A stretch of 64,000 nt of DNA from Oryzias latipes (lineage: Eukaryota; Chordata; Actinopteri; Beloniformes; Adrianichthyidae). The stretch is from positions 25,324,031-25,388,030 of the forward strand of contig NC_019866.2 of assembly GCF_002234675.1 (NCBI RefSeq), written 5' to 3'. The stretch's first letter is position 1. Each line of letters opens with the position of its first letter. Both the position numbers and the translations under genes were made by a program. Shown here piece after piece: positions 23,640-36,225 of the stretch. The notes beneath the pieces were generated by a model, which had not been told where the DNA came from, did no database searches, and saw only the letters and a list, made by a program, of their open reading frames with translations.

Positions 23640-24720
23640 ACGGCACGTCTGAGGGAGTTTTGGAGAGAGTTCCAGTCATTTGCTGCTGCAAAATGTAAGG
23701 AATTCTAACCTGTGCAGACCCTGGAAATAGAAATGATAATGCAATTCAGATGGTAGTTGGTACGATGCAGGAGGCTGGAGAGGTATGGTGGCGTCTTCCC
23801 CAAAAGAGATTTGTGAATGACAGAGAAGCCGGTGATGATGTCATCTGGTGTGGAAGTAAGGACCAACCCTTCAGTTTGTACAGTTCATAGAGAAAAATGT
23901 GCACCAATGGCAACACGGATATCTGAGTGATAAAGAATGTCAAACTGTTGAGAGCCCATTTCATAGATCAAATCATAATCACACAGAGGGAGTATGGTCA
24001 TCAGAGTATTTGGCAGAGTTTGTGAATGAAGCCTTGTTATAATAGAAGAACCCCGGGCAGGCTTTGACTTTAGCCTTCAGGGTGCTGATGTAAGAAATGA
24101 AAGAAAGTGAAGAGTCCAGCTAGAGACAAAGGTGTTTGTAGGAGCGGACAAACTCCACACTGAGCCGTCCACACTGGTGATCTCTAGTAACAGGCGACAC
24201 TATTCTTCCGGTTGAATAGCATGCATGTAGTCTTGTCGGAGTTGAGGGCATGGAAAAGACTTCTTGACAAAGATAAGGCTGAGTTGGAGGGTGGATGCTG
24301 CAGAGTGAAGTGAAGGGCCAGATGAGTAAATGATGGTATCATCAGCGTAGAGATGTATCAGAGAAGCCCCGATAGCTTTGGTCGCATCATTTCTGTAAAT
24401 GGAGAACAAGGTCAGGCCCAACATGGACCCTTGTGGCACACCCTGCGAGATGACAAGAGGGTCTGATGTGAAGTTTTCAGACTTTACTCGTTGTGCACAG
24501 TTATTGAGATGGCTGGCAAACCATTTGATGCAACGTCCGGACAGGCCAATGCTGGAGAGCCTCTGCAAGAGGACTGACTGATTTACTGAGTCAAACACCT
24601 TGGGCGCAACTATGAATGTAGCTCTGCAGACGTGTTTATTGTCCATGAAGGTAATGAGGTCATTAAGGACTGAAGAGGAATCAGGATCAGCTGTCCCATT
24701 ATCCTCATTAATTATTTATG
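23640..24720 (-). mobile_element. 5'-truncated non-LTR retrotransposon (LINE) with reverse transcriptase remnant
   Basis: The minus-strand frame at 24646-24200 encodes RT landmarks in order: AFDSVNQ-like (here KVFDSVNQSVLLQRL), GVPQGSMLG and the catalytic-site motif YADDT. Further downstream (23964-23746) comes the C-terminal part typical of CR1/L2/Rex1-type elements (LYELYKLKGWS). Frameshifts and stops separate the pieces, so it is dead. The exact clade cannot be fixed by eye. Confidence 0.85.
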
Positions 24721-25374
24721 GGGGGGGGGTCATTCTGACTGTGTTATGGATTAGTTGAATTGTAGATAGTAGATGAATTGTTCAGAAAAATAAACTTAGA
24801 GCATAAATTTAAGTCCTGATGGGGTCTGCTTGAATTTTCCAGATGTGTGAGCCTAGACTCCGGCTTTGTCAACACATCCCCATTATTATTATTTTCTACG
24901 ATGATTACCTGATGAAGAGCAGACATGTTGGAATGACGAGGTTTGACATTCCCCCTCCCCGTGGTCAATGTGTGTGTCCTCCGCCATTAGTCATTCCACA
25001 AGCAGCCTCTTCACACTGACATTTTTTTAAGCAAATTCCACCGCCATCTGTCCGTCCGTATTCCCGTCCTTAACAACATCTCCATTACTTCCTTTCTCAC
25101 CCCGGTTTCTCACCCACATGACAACTAAAGTCTACTCCAAACACTGCTTTCTGCCCTCCAGAATTAAGTAATTGCCCCAGGAAGTCTCTTCGGGGACAAA
25201 CCAGGTTTAGTGATTCATCATCATCATGACTGTCACCACGGAAAATGTGCAGTCATTTCTCAGTAATGTGTTTGCAGGGCAATGTCGAGGGATCCGAGCC
25301 TGTCTACACTTTGCACCTGCTACCTCCCTGCCTCCCTACCTGCCCCCCCACCACACACCCGCACACATCCACAC

Positions 25375-25411
25375 CCTCACGTGCACACACACACAAACAC
25401 ACACACACACA
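25375..25411. repeat. Short (CA)n microsatellite
   Basis: Roughly 35 bp of CA repeats with CT and AA interruptions. Confidence 0.85.
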
Positions 25412-26359
25412 TTTAGATTAGTTTTACTCAATTGACAGTGAGTCTAATTGGTCGTGTTCTATCAGCCAGAGCCTAGATGTTGACGTCAGCTCTAGAACCC
25501 AGCAGACTGTGAGAGAGGATTGAGAATGATTTAGAAACTAGGGGAAAAATGTCAACATTTCCAATGATGAGACAAGTGTCACACAGTGGTAGTAGTCCAC
25601 GCTGTGTAAAACCCTTAAGGTAAAACACCATTGATTCATTAAACACTAAAAAAACTCATTAAAACTGACCTGAGGGCTTTTCTAAAGTATATAAGCAAGT
25701 CCATCTAAATGTCCTTCATATAAGAGTCCATCCGATGGGGGCACATCCAGGTCCTGTCACACAAGAGAGGGCGTGCAGATGAAAAAACACAAACAAGGTA
25801 GTTCCCTCTGCAGGTGCTCTCCTTGTAACCCCCGAGCACACCAGGAGGAATGAGGGTCCTTCCCTGGTTTCTCTGTGTGGCTCACGGGTCACTCAGGCGC
25901 TCCTCCGTGCAGTTGGCGCCTTCTGTCTCACCTGCCTCTGGCTTTGTGGTGGCAGTTCGCTGCATGACTCTTGCAGCCACATGCTGTCCTGTTTTCTGTT
26001 GGAGCCGCTCCTTAAATATTGGTGTGAGGAACGCTGTGCAATGATCTCCAGTCAGTCAGTGGCAAACATGCAAAACACAGAAACAAAGGAAAAACACTGA
26101 AAACAAACTGATAGAATCTGAGTTCAATTAACTTGTGACTCTAGGTTAATTGCCCCCTGTCACAGGTCATCTTGAGCATTTTTCTGGTTCATTCCTTATA
26201 GGAGGTCCACCTAAGTTGGACCTCCCATACCAACGCAGGGGTTCACAGCTTCCATCAACAGCCACAAGTGCTCCAGGAGGGTCAGGTGATGCACCCAGTG
26301 CCGGCTCTGAGAGCCTGTTACAAGTGGCTCAAGTGACCCATTAATAGTCAAGCAGCCTT

Positions 26360-27080
26360 CCAAACACCACAGTGTGGGGTGAACCCACTGGTACCATGTA
26401 CAGCATTGCTGTTGGCCTGTACCAGAGCTGTTAAGTGCTCAGCCCACTGTCTGTGCTCAGCTTACATGGAGGCAGTAGGCAGCTGTTCGACTCTCCCTGC
26501 ATTCATAAAAGAGCCACAGTTCTTTTAAATAATGAGGAATCAAATGCTGCTCCTCAATCAGTCAGGATTCTTTCTGGGAAACCAAGTTCCTCTATCCAGT
26601 AATCATACACCATTCACGCTGTTGCTGCAGACTGGTCTTTCAATGGAACTGCTTGGACATATTTGGAAAAACGCAGTCAAGTCTAGGATGTAGAGTCATC
26701 TGTCATCAGGCTGGCACCGAGACAAATAGTCCAACCCCACTATCTTGAAGGGGTACGAGGTCTTGATGGAAACCAACGATGCACTCATCTCAGGCCCGTG
26801 CTTTGCATTAATGCACTGAGGGCAGGTGCTGGTCTGATCTTTCATGTCTTTCATCGTCTGTGGCCAAAAGCACCGGTGCTGCAGGACGGATAGAGCCCAG
26901 TCACTACTGGAGTGACCCATTTCCTGGTGGCAGGTGGCCCACATTTCTCTAGCGCCACTTCAGGGAATGACAGACTAGAACTTCCCTCCCCGAGGTTCTC
27001 CCCATATAATACACAGCTCCCCAGCACTTCATTGCACAACTCAGTCCTGTTCCACAATTTGAGCAGCAGTTTCAAGTCTT
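26360..27080 (-). pseudogene. Ty3/gypsy-type retrotransposon integrase remnant
   Basis: The minus-strand frame at 26944-26696 encodes an HHCC integrase zinc-binding motif (CHQEMGHSSSD, then CPQCINAKHG) followed by the start of the catalytic core (FKIVGLDYL). Lower coordinates hold disrupted pieces resembling the rest of the integrase, such as SKYVQA-like and QWAEHLTAL. Stops and frameshifts are frequent and no LTRs were seen. Confidence 0.8.
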
Positions 27081-27514
27081 CAGGGTTGTTCCAACAACCT
27101 CAGGTCAAGTTTGGCGTTGGAGCTTCCACAGGCACAGCCGTTGGAGGTCAGGATCTCTGGATTGCCCTCTTTCCCAGTCTTCCTCAGGAGCCTCCACACA
27201 GGTCGTGTCACAGCAGGTGGAGCTCTCCTGCGTTACAGCGAGGGATCACTGTAGACGTTGTTTTGAGAAGCTTTTTAATAAACGGTGATCATCAACCAAT
27301 CAGAAAAGACACAAATATTTATTTTCCTTAAAGAACAAACAGAGAAAGAAAGGAAGAAAGAAAAACCCTGCTGGAAATAAAAATGATTCTCATTTTGTAA
27401 AATTGTGGGTGATATTTTCAAATCAACAAGATTGACACATTGCTGCCCTTCATTGAATTATAATTCTGCAAAGCATGAACACAACAGAGACGATTGAGTT
27501 TTGAAACCTTCCAG

Positions 27515-27760
27515 AACACCAGCTCTTGCCAGCATTCTTGCGTTGGCAGATGTCCGTCAAGGGTTTTCGGCTGATGGGTCTTTACGTGAATTCGGTTCGG
27601 AGCTGTTCACAATTTTTGGTCGGCTGAGAATTTTGCAGTTTACGTGTATTTTACGTAGTTCATATGTGTGATCCTTGTGAGATACAAACCCAAATTTGAG
27701 GCTTTCCACGACCGTTCCAGGTATGTCTAATATACTTTTAATGCACGTACCACCGATGAA
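27515..27760 (+). mobile_element. MITE family M3, internal fragment
   Basis: Shares CAGATGTCCGT, GAATTCGGTT, GGAGCTGTTCA and TTTACG blocks with 60060-60200 and 15890-16030. Termini were not seen. Confidence 0.6.
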
Positions 27761-28559
27761 TAACTATATTCATATGAATATAATTAAAATTGGATTTACT
27801 TACTGGTGTATGTGGACAGATGCATAAATTGTCCAAGAAAACTTTGACAACTCATCTTATATTAGACATCTTTGTATACATTAGAGTCTTGTTTTTGCAT
27901 TTTTGCTTTGGTTCTATTAAATAAACCTTTTTAAATTAATTGTTCACGTTTCCCAGTGGCAGCATGTTATGCTTTTGTACTACTAAAGTACTTCTGAACA
28001 AAAATCAAAGTGTCATTTTGTTGGTTATCTCATATTTGCTTATTTTATGCATCACCTAGCTATATATATATAGGTGCTTTAATCATGTTTGCAAAAGTAT
28101 ATGTGTGTCCGAATTTGTTTCAAAGGAAGGTGAAGGTGACACCCTTGGGAGAAAATGTTTCTCTTTGCATCTTTTTAGCATTCTCCTGAGAAGCTGTGTT
28201 AGCTGTGTCTAATGAAGCGAAGGACGCTCTGTGTTAGTTTATCTGTGAAAAAAAGCTTTGCAGGTCCGGAGATGATGTGAGAAGACTGTGGAAGTATGGA
28301 CATGTTGCAATTAATGTTTCTGATAGCGCTGCAGCTGTGTTTTTATCTGTTTCCCTCCTTAGAGCTCAGCGCATGTGTAACTTAGGGACAACCCAAAACA
28401 ATTTATTAAGAGAGGAGGCAGCAGAATCTGCACCAGAGTGGAGAGAGATTGTTTAGTGGGTAGATCTCTGTCTGCTCTCCTCGTAAAGGTACCTTGTTCT
28501 GTTTGTCTTTCTTTCCTTTTTGATTTGTTATGATGTTGTAGGTTGTTTTAACCCAACAC

Positions 28560-29310
28560 ATTTCCAATTATTGCTCCTTATCAGCATCTACTGGAGCTGG
28601 AGGAGTGTGGAGGGACTGTGGTTGTGGAGGTCTGTCAGCAGTCGGGGTGAGGCTGTGGAGGAAGGACGTGAATTTGGCCCTGACCAACTGGTACTGATAG
28701 CCAGGGAGAGTCCTCAGGGCATCCTGGACATAGGTGATGAAGGGCTCCTGCCCTGAGACTGGTGGCCAGTGTTAGCATTGATGCTGTCCAGCAGCGCCCT
28801 CATGAGATCATCCTCACCTGCTTCTGTGTCTCTCTCCTTCAGCCCATGGACCTCTGTGAGTGGTCCTGCTTCTCCTGCTACACAGGCAAGGCGGGCAGCG
28901 ATGGACTCGAGGCACTCCAGTGACTGCTCTTCCTCTGCAGCGGGCTACTGTGAAGACTGTGTCAGAATCCAGCGGACGGGGCTCAGGTTGTGGCTGGGTG
29001 AGTGGCCTGTGCCGCTGAAGGTGGTACATGGGCTGGCTCTGTCCCTCGGTGGGTATCTGTCGTGGTCCACAATCCAAAGCTCACGGTCTGTTAGCTCCTT
29101 CCTTCATCAGCCTCACACACCAGTCTTTCACTGTTTTCCACCAGAACTCGATGGTTACACCAAACTGCTCAGCCATGAGAGCCCACAGAGTTCTCCTGGT
29201 CTTATACAACCTGTGTCACCTCCTTCAGACTCCCTCGTTCTCCCTCATCCACAAGATCTTCGTCCTGCTCCTGTGTGAGGCTGTGGTCCTGACGCGCTTT
29301 TGGTTCTCCA
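28560..29310 (-). pseudogene. Degraded antisense ORF of a probable DNA-transposon accessory protein
   Basis: The minus strand near 29205-29090 reads RRTLWALMAEQFGVTIEFWW followed by KTVKDWCVRL, a helix-rich Trp-bearing segment like Myb/SANT- or MADF-type DNA-binding domains. Further on (29000-28770) another frame gives an acidic tail including ECLESIAARLACVAGEAGP and DDLMRALLDSINANT. Frames shift between the blocks. Assignment to a PIF/Harbinger-type accessory gene is an inference. Confidence 0.4.
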
Positions 29311-29689
29311 GCTGCTGCCCAGGTCGGCTTGGCCTTGCCCTAACCTTGGGTTGGTTGTAGGGGAGGGGGCTGGACATGCTCTGTTTGTTGTATGCTGGTC
29401 ACGTTCACTATCACCAATAGCTTCAACATGAGGGCCAGGGTGTGAGGAAGATGTTGATTTAGGCTCTGGAGTGGACTGCTGCTTCTCTGGATCAGGCGCA
29501 GGTAGATTTGACCTTCTTCTTCCTCCCCAGCTTGGATCTTGTGGGTTGGGATTTCCTATTCACCTGCATTATCTGGTCAGAGTTGAGGCTCCTTTGGAAT
29601 GCAGGGGTCGAAGTGGTTATGGTAATCCTCTGCTGCGACACCTTTGATATGTACGTTGTGCCAAGCTACCGCCAAGCATGTGGGTACCA

Positions 29690-30056
29690 TCGTGGATACG
29701 TGTACACAAGTCATTTCAGTGTTTCATCTGTGGGAACGTCACAGTCGATTTTTGGGCCAGCTTTGTCTGGCATTTGCATCTTGCAAGAATAACGTACGAT
29801 TGAGTATGATGCACGTAAACAATGCATGGACTGCATAACTCTGAACCACCCAAACACTTTGAACAGCTCAAAACCGAATTCACATAAAGACCTGTAAGCC
29901 GAAACCCTCGACAGACATCGTTGCACATCGATGAATGACGAACGCCAGAAACACTCATGATTTACATACCATGTATGGATCACGGATGGCTGAAATTCCA
30001 TCCGTGGAAAATGAGCAAATCATATGTAGCTGCTGTGTGACACGGCCTTTAGAGAT
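29690..30056 (-). mobile_element. MITE family M3, inverted copy
   Basis: The right end reads GCTGTGTGACACGGCCTTTAG, the reverse complement of the 15757 terminus. Internal blocks GAACAGCTCAAAACCGAATTC and GACGAACGC match the other copies in inverse. It is followed at once by a LINE 3' end. Confidence 0.7.
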
Positions 30057-30412
30057 AAGGTGAGAAGCTCCGGAGAGAGCTCGGAGTAGAGCCGCTGCTC
30101 TTCACATTCAGAGGAGCCGGTGGATGTGCCTCAGGTATCTGGTCCAGATGCCTCCTGGACATCTTCTTAGGAAGGTGTTCCGGGATCTCCCGCTAGGCGG
30201 AGGTCCCAGAGAAGACCCAGGACAAGCAGGATGGGCTAGTCTCTCAGCTGGCCTGGGAACGTCTCAGGGTCCCCCCAAAGGAGCTGGAGGAAGTGGCCGG
30301 GCGAGGGAAGTCTGGGCATCTTTACTCAGACTGCTGCGACCAGGTCCTGGGGTTGCGGTGGCAGGAAAAAGATGGGTGGATGGATGGATGCATGGATTAA
30401 TGGGTGGGTGGA
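30057..30412 (+). mobile_element. LINE 3' end with (TGGA)n tail
   Basis: Contains GAGCCGCTGCTCTTC, GAGGAGCC, TGGTCCAGATGCCTCCTGG, CTGGCCTGGGAACGTCTCAG, GGAGCTGGAGGAAGTGGCC and a TGGATGGATGG tail. This is the conserved C-terminal coding and 3' end of a widespread fish non-LTR retrotransposon. It is 5'-truncated with shifted frames and lies directly next to the M3 end. Confidence 0.8.
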
Positions 30413-30850
30413 TTATAATACACATTTTATCTTTGTCTATTAAATTTGATTCTTCTCCCTTGCATGCATTGAACTGGCTCTTTCACAGGAAGTGCATGTA
30501 TTCATGCTCCTATAGGACCAGGACTGGCCTTAACTGCAGCTCATCACATTGGTCTATTGATCAGGTGTGTAACTTTTTCATCTCCTTCCAATTGATTCAG
30601 GTCCCCAAAGGGGGAAACTGTCAGTCCTTAGACGTACACAAAATGAAAGAAGCAAAATTAAAACAGCTGCAAGACCTCACAGCATCACACGAGGACCAGC
30701 CGTGATCTTTAGTACTTTTTTTAATTAATGCAGAGCCCAACATGTTAAACACATCTTCATGTCTTGACAGTTAGATTGAGCCTTAAACCTGTTTTAGGCC
30801 CTCTGGGGTTACAAGGATGTTAGAGCCAATTCAAACCAATTATAGCCAAT

Positions 30851-30882
<32 letters not shown>

Positions 30883-30916
30883 CATATATTTTATATATAT
30901 GTATATATATATATAT
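30851..30916. repeat. (TA)n microsatellite
   Basis: Two TA tracts separated by a short AAAACATCATATATT spacer. Confidence 0.9.
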
Positions 30917-32963
30917 GCTGCTAGATTGCATATTGAGCAGTTCAGCCCTTGATTCCATCCAATCATACTTATTGATGTTTTGGTTAAGGAAAGGCACAAA
31001 CAGGTGAAGTTAGTTTTCTTTGGTTGAGTCGTCACTGGCTGGTTGGAGACTTTCCGCTCTCAGACAAAGAGAAGACGCCAACATATTTACACATGAGAGG
31101 CACACGGAGAGCTTTTTGTACCACCGTACACATTCTTTAGATATTAAAGCTTAGATCGGAACTTCTTGAAATACATATCTCTAGCTGGAAGCTGCCACAG
31201 CTATCAAACATTTTTATGAGAAAGTTGTGAATGAAACAAAGCAAAGTCAAACACAAGAACAACCTTCAGCTGCTTTCCTCTACGATGTGCAGACAGACGG
31301 AGCATCAAGAGGATGCACTCTACAGTCTGGGCTTCGTCTTCGTCACATTGCTCTCCTTCAGAAGTTTTATGGGGTTTCCAGAGATTTGTTAAAGTTTCAC
31401 GACACGCCTGTTTGAAGACCAGTTTAGGAAACGTATTCCCCACTCAGAGAGGATATCCAATGAACACAGTTTAAAACGTTTAGTAATGAAACTACTGCTG
31501 TTGTCAACATTCACTGTATTGTAATGATCACTTCCATGTGTGGCAAACACACTGAGGTGAAATGACAGTAAACATGGCGCCGTGCGTGTACCGTCTGAGT
31601 GACCTTTGACACCATCCCCCACTCCGTCCTCTCCTCTGGGTCTCACTGCCACTGCCCTCCGTTGGTGTAAATCCGGCTGCTCAGGTCACTCTCAGTTCAT
31701 CCATCTTTGTTACGGCCCCAACAGTAGAGGAAGCGCCACCAAAACGCGCGACGACATGGACACCAGAGAACAAGGAACCTAGTTTGGTGAAAACAAGACA
31801 TCCTGAGTCCTGGAAGGCAAAATGAAGTTCTTTCTGGGCTGGTTCACAGGAATGAGATAAAGGGATTGGAACTGAACATGACGTAAGTCAGCCTCACCGA
31901 CGGTCAGAGTCAGCAGCTGAGGCTGCCCGACCAAATCTAAACTATTCAAAAGGAAAGAAAGCTCAAAAGCCAGGCAGATGAGACCGCCAAGAGGGCACGG
32001 CGCGGCACGGGACGGCACAGCATGCCCTGTTGATCCTCGGCCTCTCTCTCCTCTCTCTCTGCCAGCTGGTGATGGACTTGAACACCTGGCAGGTGCTGAC
32101 CAAGACTGACAGGGCGGGGCAAAGGATGCAGCACAGCAGCAGCGGCGAGACGAAACAAGACATCATTTGTTCTGTGATTTATTGCCTTTTTTATTTCTGC
32201 CATTTTTTTAAACTTGAATTAATTTGGAAATTGTTACTATAATTATCCTTAACAACCCATAACAGGACAAATAACCAGTTTTATCCTGGTTGGTGTCATT
32301 TTTTCCTCAAATGCGGCTCGTTGTTCTAGCTTTGCCAAATGAAAAGGACACCAAGCCGTCTGAAAACCCTAAATTCTTGTGATTCTTTAGTAAACCCAAC
32401 AAAGGACGACCATGGACATGTTCAAAATATATCCTTCCATCAGGGAGCAACAGGAATGTGGCTTCATTTAATGAGTTTGGCTAAATTAATCTTTTAAAGA
32501 GTTCAGGTTGTTCTCCACCAGCTGCTCTTCTCTCGCCTCCTTCATCATTTTTCTCTCTGGTGTCTGATCCTCTTGGGGAAAAACTCCTTTCATGTGAGTC
32601 TGCTGTTTGTTTGTCAGCTGCTCTGACATGCCAGAAGATCTTTCTCCTTGAAAAATGTCATTGGAAGCTTTTAAAGGCACTAACTGGCGCCCCCAGGGGG
32701 GCCTAAAGGGAACACAAGCAATTAAGACCCTGATCTGCTTTCATCAAGCACCTCGGCCCCCACAGCTCCTGCTCTTCAATTGAACATCTTCACTGCTTGT
32801 TGGCGCCATCTGGTGGTCACAAAAACTGCTGTCGCAGTTCATTTTTAGATTATATTGAACTTCATTTTAATATTTTATTAATAAGTCTAGTAGATCATGT
32901 TCAGATTTTATTTAAATATTACAAAGTTTAGTGGAACACATTTCTAAAAGTGTGAAAACAATA

Positions 32964-32994
32964 TGTGTGTGTGTGCGTGTGTGTGTGTGTGTGT
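32964..32994. repeat. (TG)n microsatellite
   Basis: About 30 bp of TG with one CG interruption. Confidence 0.9.
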
Positions 32995-33281
32995 TCAGGA
33001 TGAGTTCAGGAGTTGAGGATGTAGCCAGAAGTGTGTGGATGTGGTTTTCCGGACAGTTGTTTGTGGTGACAGACAGACATGATGGTCTCACTGTCTTCAG
33101 GTTGTTGATTGGAGCCAAAAGCTTCCAGGAGAAAAAGCGTCTCAGTGTTTCATCAAGTCAGCATTGTGTGGGTCTAAACAGCTGATTTAGTCACCAAGTC
33201 CTTCCAAGCTCCTCCTCCTAACAGCCATGAACACGCCGCTGAACGGCGAGCAGCTCCACCCGACCACAGCGCCTTCAGGTT

Positions 33282-33302
33282 GGGGGGGGGGGGGGGGGGG
33301 GG
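33282..33302. repeat. G21 homopolymer
   Basis: A run of 21 G residues. Its exact length should be treated with caution. Confidence 0.9.
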
Positions 33303-33539
33303 CAGGCAGGTGCTGCAGGGGGACTTGGTGAGTCTCCAAGTGTCATCAGCAGACTTGGATCAAGACTCTGAACTACTGTCAGAGTTTGGGACAAACCCAG
33401 GAGAGGAGCCCCCCCCCCGTGACAGACCACCACCATGACCAGAACCTCTGACCTCTGACCTGGTTCAGCAAACGCCACACAGCTGCAGGCCCGTTTACCA
33501 GATGGGAGGGGTACTGGGGGCTCCAGAGGAACCATTCAG

Positions 33540-34135
33540 AACCGACTCCACCGCTTTGACTGGACTGACAGACGACCGCTGCAGGTGACTCCACCCACAC
33601 CAAGACACCGCCGTCTGCAGTACAGACCATGTGACCTGGACCATGCAGCAACGGTCTACCGTCCTGTTCACGGATGATGAGGGTCACCTCACACACAGAT
33701 GGTCGGCGTAGCTGGAGAAGGCGAGGTGAGCGACACGCCAAGGTCAACATGGTCTCCAGGGTTCTTTGGTGGAGGAGGAGCAACAGTCTGGTTCTTGTAG
33801 ACGGTCCAGTCAATGCAGGTTCTGACCTCAGACATCATAGAATTCCTCCAGAACACCCCAACTTCCTGTTCATGGATGATGATGCTCCACTACATGCTGC
33901 CAGAAGTATCACAGATGGACTTCAGGAAGTGGGCGTGGCCTCATGGTTGACCCAGCAATGACCCCTGACCTGAACCCCATAGGGCAGGTCTGGGACCAGC
34001 TGAAGCAGAGACTGGAAGACCGGACCCCCAAGTGACCTGCAGAACCGCATGTAGAACTTGTGGAAGAGTGGACCGCCTCAGAACATCATGAGGTTAGTGA
34101 GGAGCAGGAGACGCTGAGGTCCAGCTGTCACTGCA
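33540..34135 (+). pseudogene. Tc1-like transposase remnant (family Tc1-B)
   Basis: Successive pieces in different frames resemble a Tc1 DDE transposase. There is a GACCATGTGACCTGGACCATG / TTCACGGATGATGAG segment (VTWTM..FTDDE-like). A frame at 33860-33960 encodes FLFMDDDAPLHAARSI. Then CTGACCTGAACCCCATAG (PDLNPI) is followed by WDQLKQRLEDR. Frameshifts and stops show it is dead. It differs from the Tc1 copies in the nbr1 introns. Confidence 0.8.
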
Positions 34136-34182
34136 GCCAATGGAGGACAACATTTGTTCATTTTCTTTATAAATGTCTGGCT

Positions 34183-34310
34183 CTGCAACAGGCTGGCGAC
34201 CAGTCCAGGTTGTGCCCCGCCTTAGCCCACCAGCAGCCAGGTTAGGCTCTGGCTGCCCCATGACCCCGAAAAGGATCAAGAAGGTCATGAAGCGGATGGA
34301 TATGTGTCCT
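34183..34310 (+). mobile_element. SINE family A, 3' fragment
   Basis: Carries CAGGCTGGCGACCAGTCCAG, CAGCCAGGTTAGGCTCTGGC and CATGACCCCGAAAAGGAT, the 3' part of the family seen at 38830-39204. Confidence 0.7.
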
Positions 34311-35361
34311 CCATCATGGGAAAAAGGTCAGCAGAACATGATAAATCACCCAAAACACCATCTTCATTGCAGTGACTCTTCAACAATAATCCCTCTTTCA
34401 TTGTAAACATCAAATGCAGGAACCAGAAAAAGCATTTTGTAACATTTCTAAACAAAAAACCTGAATTTTTGCTCATCCCTTGTGATGAGTTGAAGCAGCT
34501 CAGGCAGTCAGAGGCGGTCTGAGTTTTCTACCACAAAGTCAGAAAGGAAAGAGGACAAAGTGTGCTGAGTTCCAGAAAACTCGCAAACCAGAAGACACGC
34601 AGGACGGGTGATGATGCGAACCCACAGGCATGTGAGGAATGCACTGAACCCAAGTTGTCTTTTTACGGCTCTTCTTGATGACGTCAGACATGAAAACATC
34701 GACTCAGCTTACTGAAAGTTGAGTAACTGAAGGAAAGGTGACTCTTTTCCTGTTTCTAACTGTGTGAGTCTGGATGATGGTACAGTTACTGCAGTTGTGT
34801 TTTTAAAAAACTACAGAAAAAAAAAACTTTTGTTTAGTTTGACTTTTAGTAGAGAGCACACCCTTTCTGATGGCTGAGCAGTTCTCACCTGCATGCTGAG
34901 GTTTGTGTGATGCTGACACAGACTGGACCTCACATGAACCGCTGTGCTGTGCTGAAGCCACACTGATGACAGGAGGCTCTTCTGCAGCTCTGACTCCTGA
35001 CTGTGGAGCTTCGGGCACCTGAGGGACCCGAATGAAGGTGATCAGGTGGGAACGCGTGATTCCCTTGGATGAGCCTCACTCTGAACATCTGAATTATTTC
35101 TTCCTTATTTCATCCTTATTTCATCCCTATTTCATCCTTTTTGTTGTGGTTTTTGTTTTGCTGGTGACACCCGGTAACTGAAAGCAGGTTTTCTTTTTTT
35201 ATTGGGAACGGCGTGACGCATCGTTTCATCCTGCAGATGACAAAGCCGGCCGGCCTGTTTGGTGAGGTGGAGTCTGAGGAGCCTGGCCCCGCCCAGTTAC
35301 CTGCTGGTTTTGATAGGCAGCAGAGCAGCTCATCAGTCAGGTGTGGCTGCTTTCTGCTGAG

Positions 35362-35384
35362 AAGGGAAGGGAAGGGAAGGGAAG
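35362..35384. repeat. (GGGAA)n microsatellite
   Basis: Four to five tandem GGGAA units. Confidence 0.9.
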
Positions 35385-35399
35385 GCAGCACACGGGAGC

Positions 35400-35510
35400 T
35401 GATCTCCTGCCAAAGCTGGGAAAGTCTCGGTCTGATTTGTTTGATAGAAAGAGGCTCTTTGGTGTCAACAGCTGAGAGACTCAGCGTTTGTCAGGCTCCA
35501 GGACCACACA
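35400..35510 (+). other. Possible 5' UTR exon of the osbpl gene
   Basis: GGACCACACAG is followed by GTGCGT at 35511, a reasonable splice donor, 0.7 kb upstream of a good acceptor (CTCTAACCTCTGCAG, ending 36217) that precedes the coding start. The 5' limit is unknown. This is an inference from splice-site geometry. Confidence 0.25.
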
Positions 35511-35862
35511 GGTGCGTTTCGTTTGGGTTCAGCTCCGTGGCTTTCTGTCAGACTTTAATGAAGTGGGTCAGAGAGCAGAGGAGGCTCTTTATGAAATCAG
35601 AGTTTTTACGTCTTCTGTTTGATTTTAGGCTCAAACTGATTTTTTTGTTATCAGGTGAAGAATTTAAACCGCGACGCTTCCTCCTCCTTCCTGTTTCTTC
35701 CTGTTGTGTAAGTCAAGGGAATGTTGGGGGGGGGGGGTGTACATCTTCTTGAATATACTTTTTAACAATTAACGACTTTGGTTAAAATAATTACCAATAG
35801 ATCAAAATGATGTTTTTTTTTTACTCGTAATCATTTGCTTCAAAAGCAGAACAAACCAGTTC

Positions 35863-36080
35863 AGCGGCCTTGTGGTAGAGTGTCTGCCCTGAGACTGGAA
35901 GGTTCTGAGTTCAAATCCATGGTGGAGTCATGCCAGTTCAGCCTCCCTGCTTGACACCCAGCATTGAGGGGTTGGGTTGGGGGTTAATCCTGTCTGCAGC
36001 CTCAGGGGGGGCTCAAATGTCTGATGGGGTCTACTGGGACTGAAAACCAGGCCACAGCTTCTGTGGATCCTTAGACGAGG
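35863..36080 (+). mobile_element. tRNA-headed SINE, family B
   Basis: The head GCGGCCTTGTGGTAGAGTGT has an A-box, and AGGTTCTGAGTTCAAATCC has a B-box, spaced as in a tRNA. A body with CTTGACACCCAGCATTGAGG and GTCTACTGGGACTGAAAACC follows. Common fish repeat style. Confidence 0.7.
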
Positions 36081-36225
36081 CCACAAATGAACCCTCGTCT
36101 TAGCTTGTCTGTCTGACATTGATCTCATGTTTCCCGTCAACTTGGAACAGATCAATTGGATTGAAAATGTCTGAATGTGTTTGTTTGGAACTAAACGTTC
36201 ATCTCTAACCTCTGCAGTGATTGCC

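Noticed and set aside
28769..29278. 169-codon plus-strand frame (Ser/Pro-rich)
   Set aside because: It is the shadow of the better-supported degraded minus-strand frame and has random-looking composition.
31779..32203. Overlapping minus-strand frames rich in Arg, Ala and Leu, and the plus frame around 32030-32242
   Set aside because: No recognised domain, no consistent splice sites, low-complexity CTCT composition.
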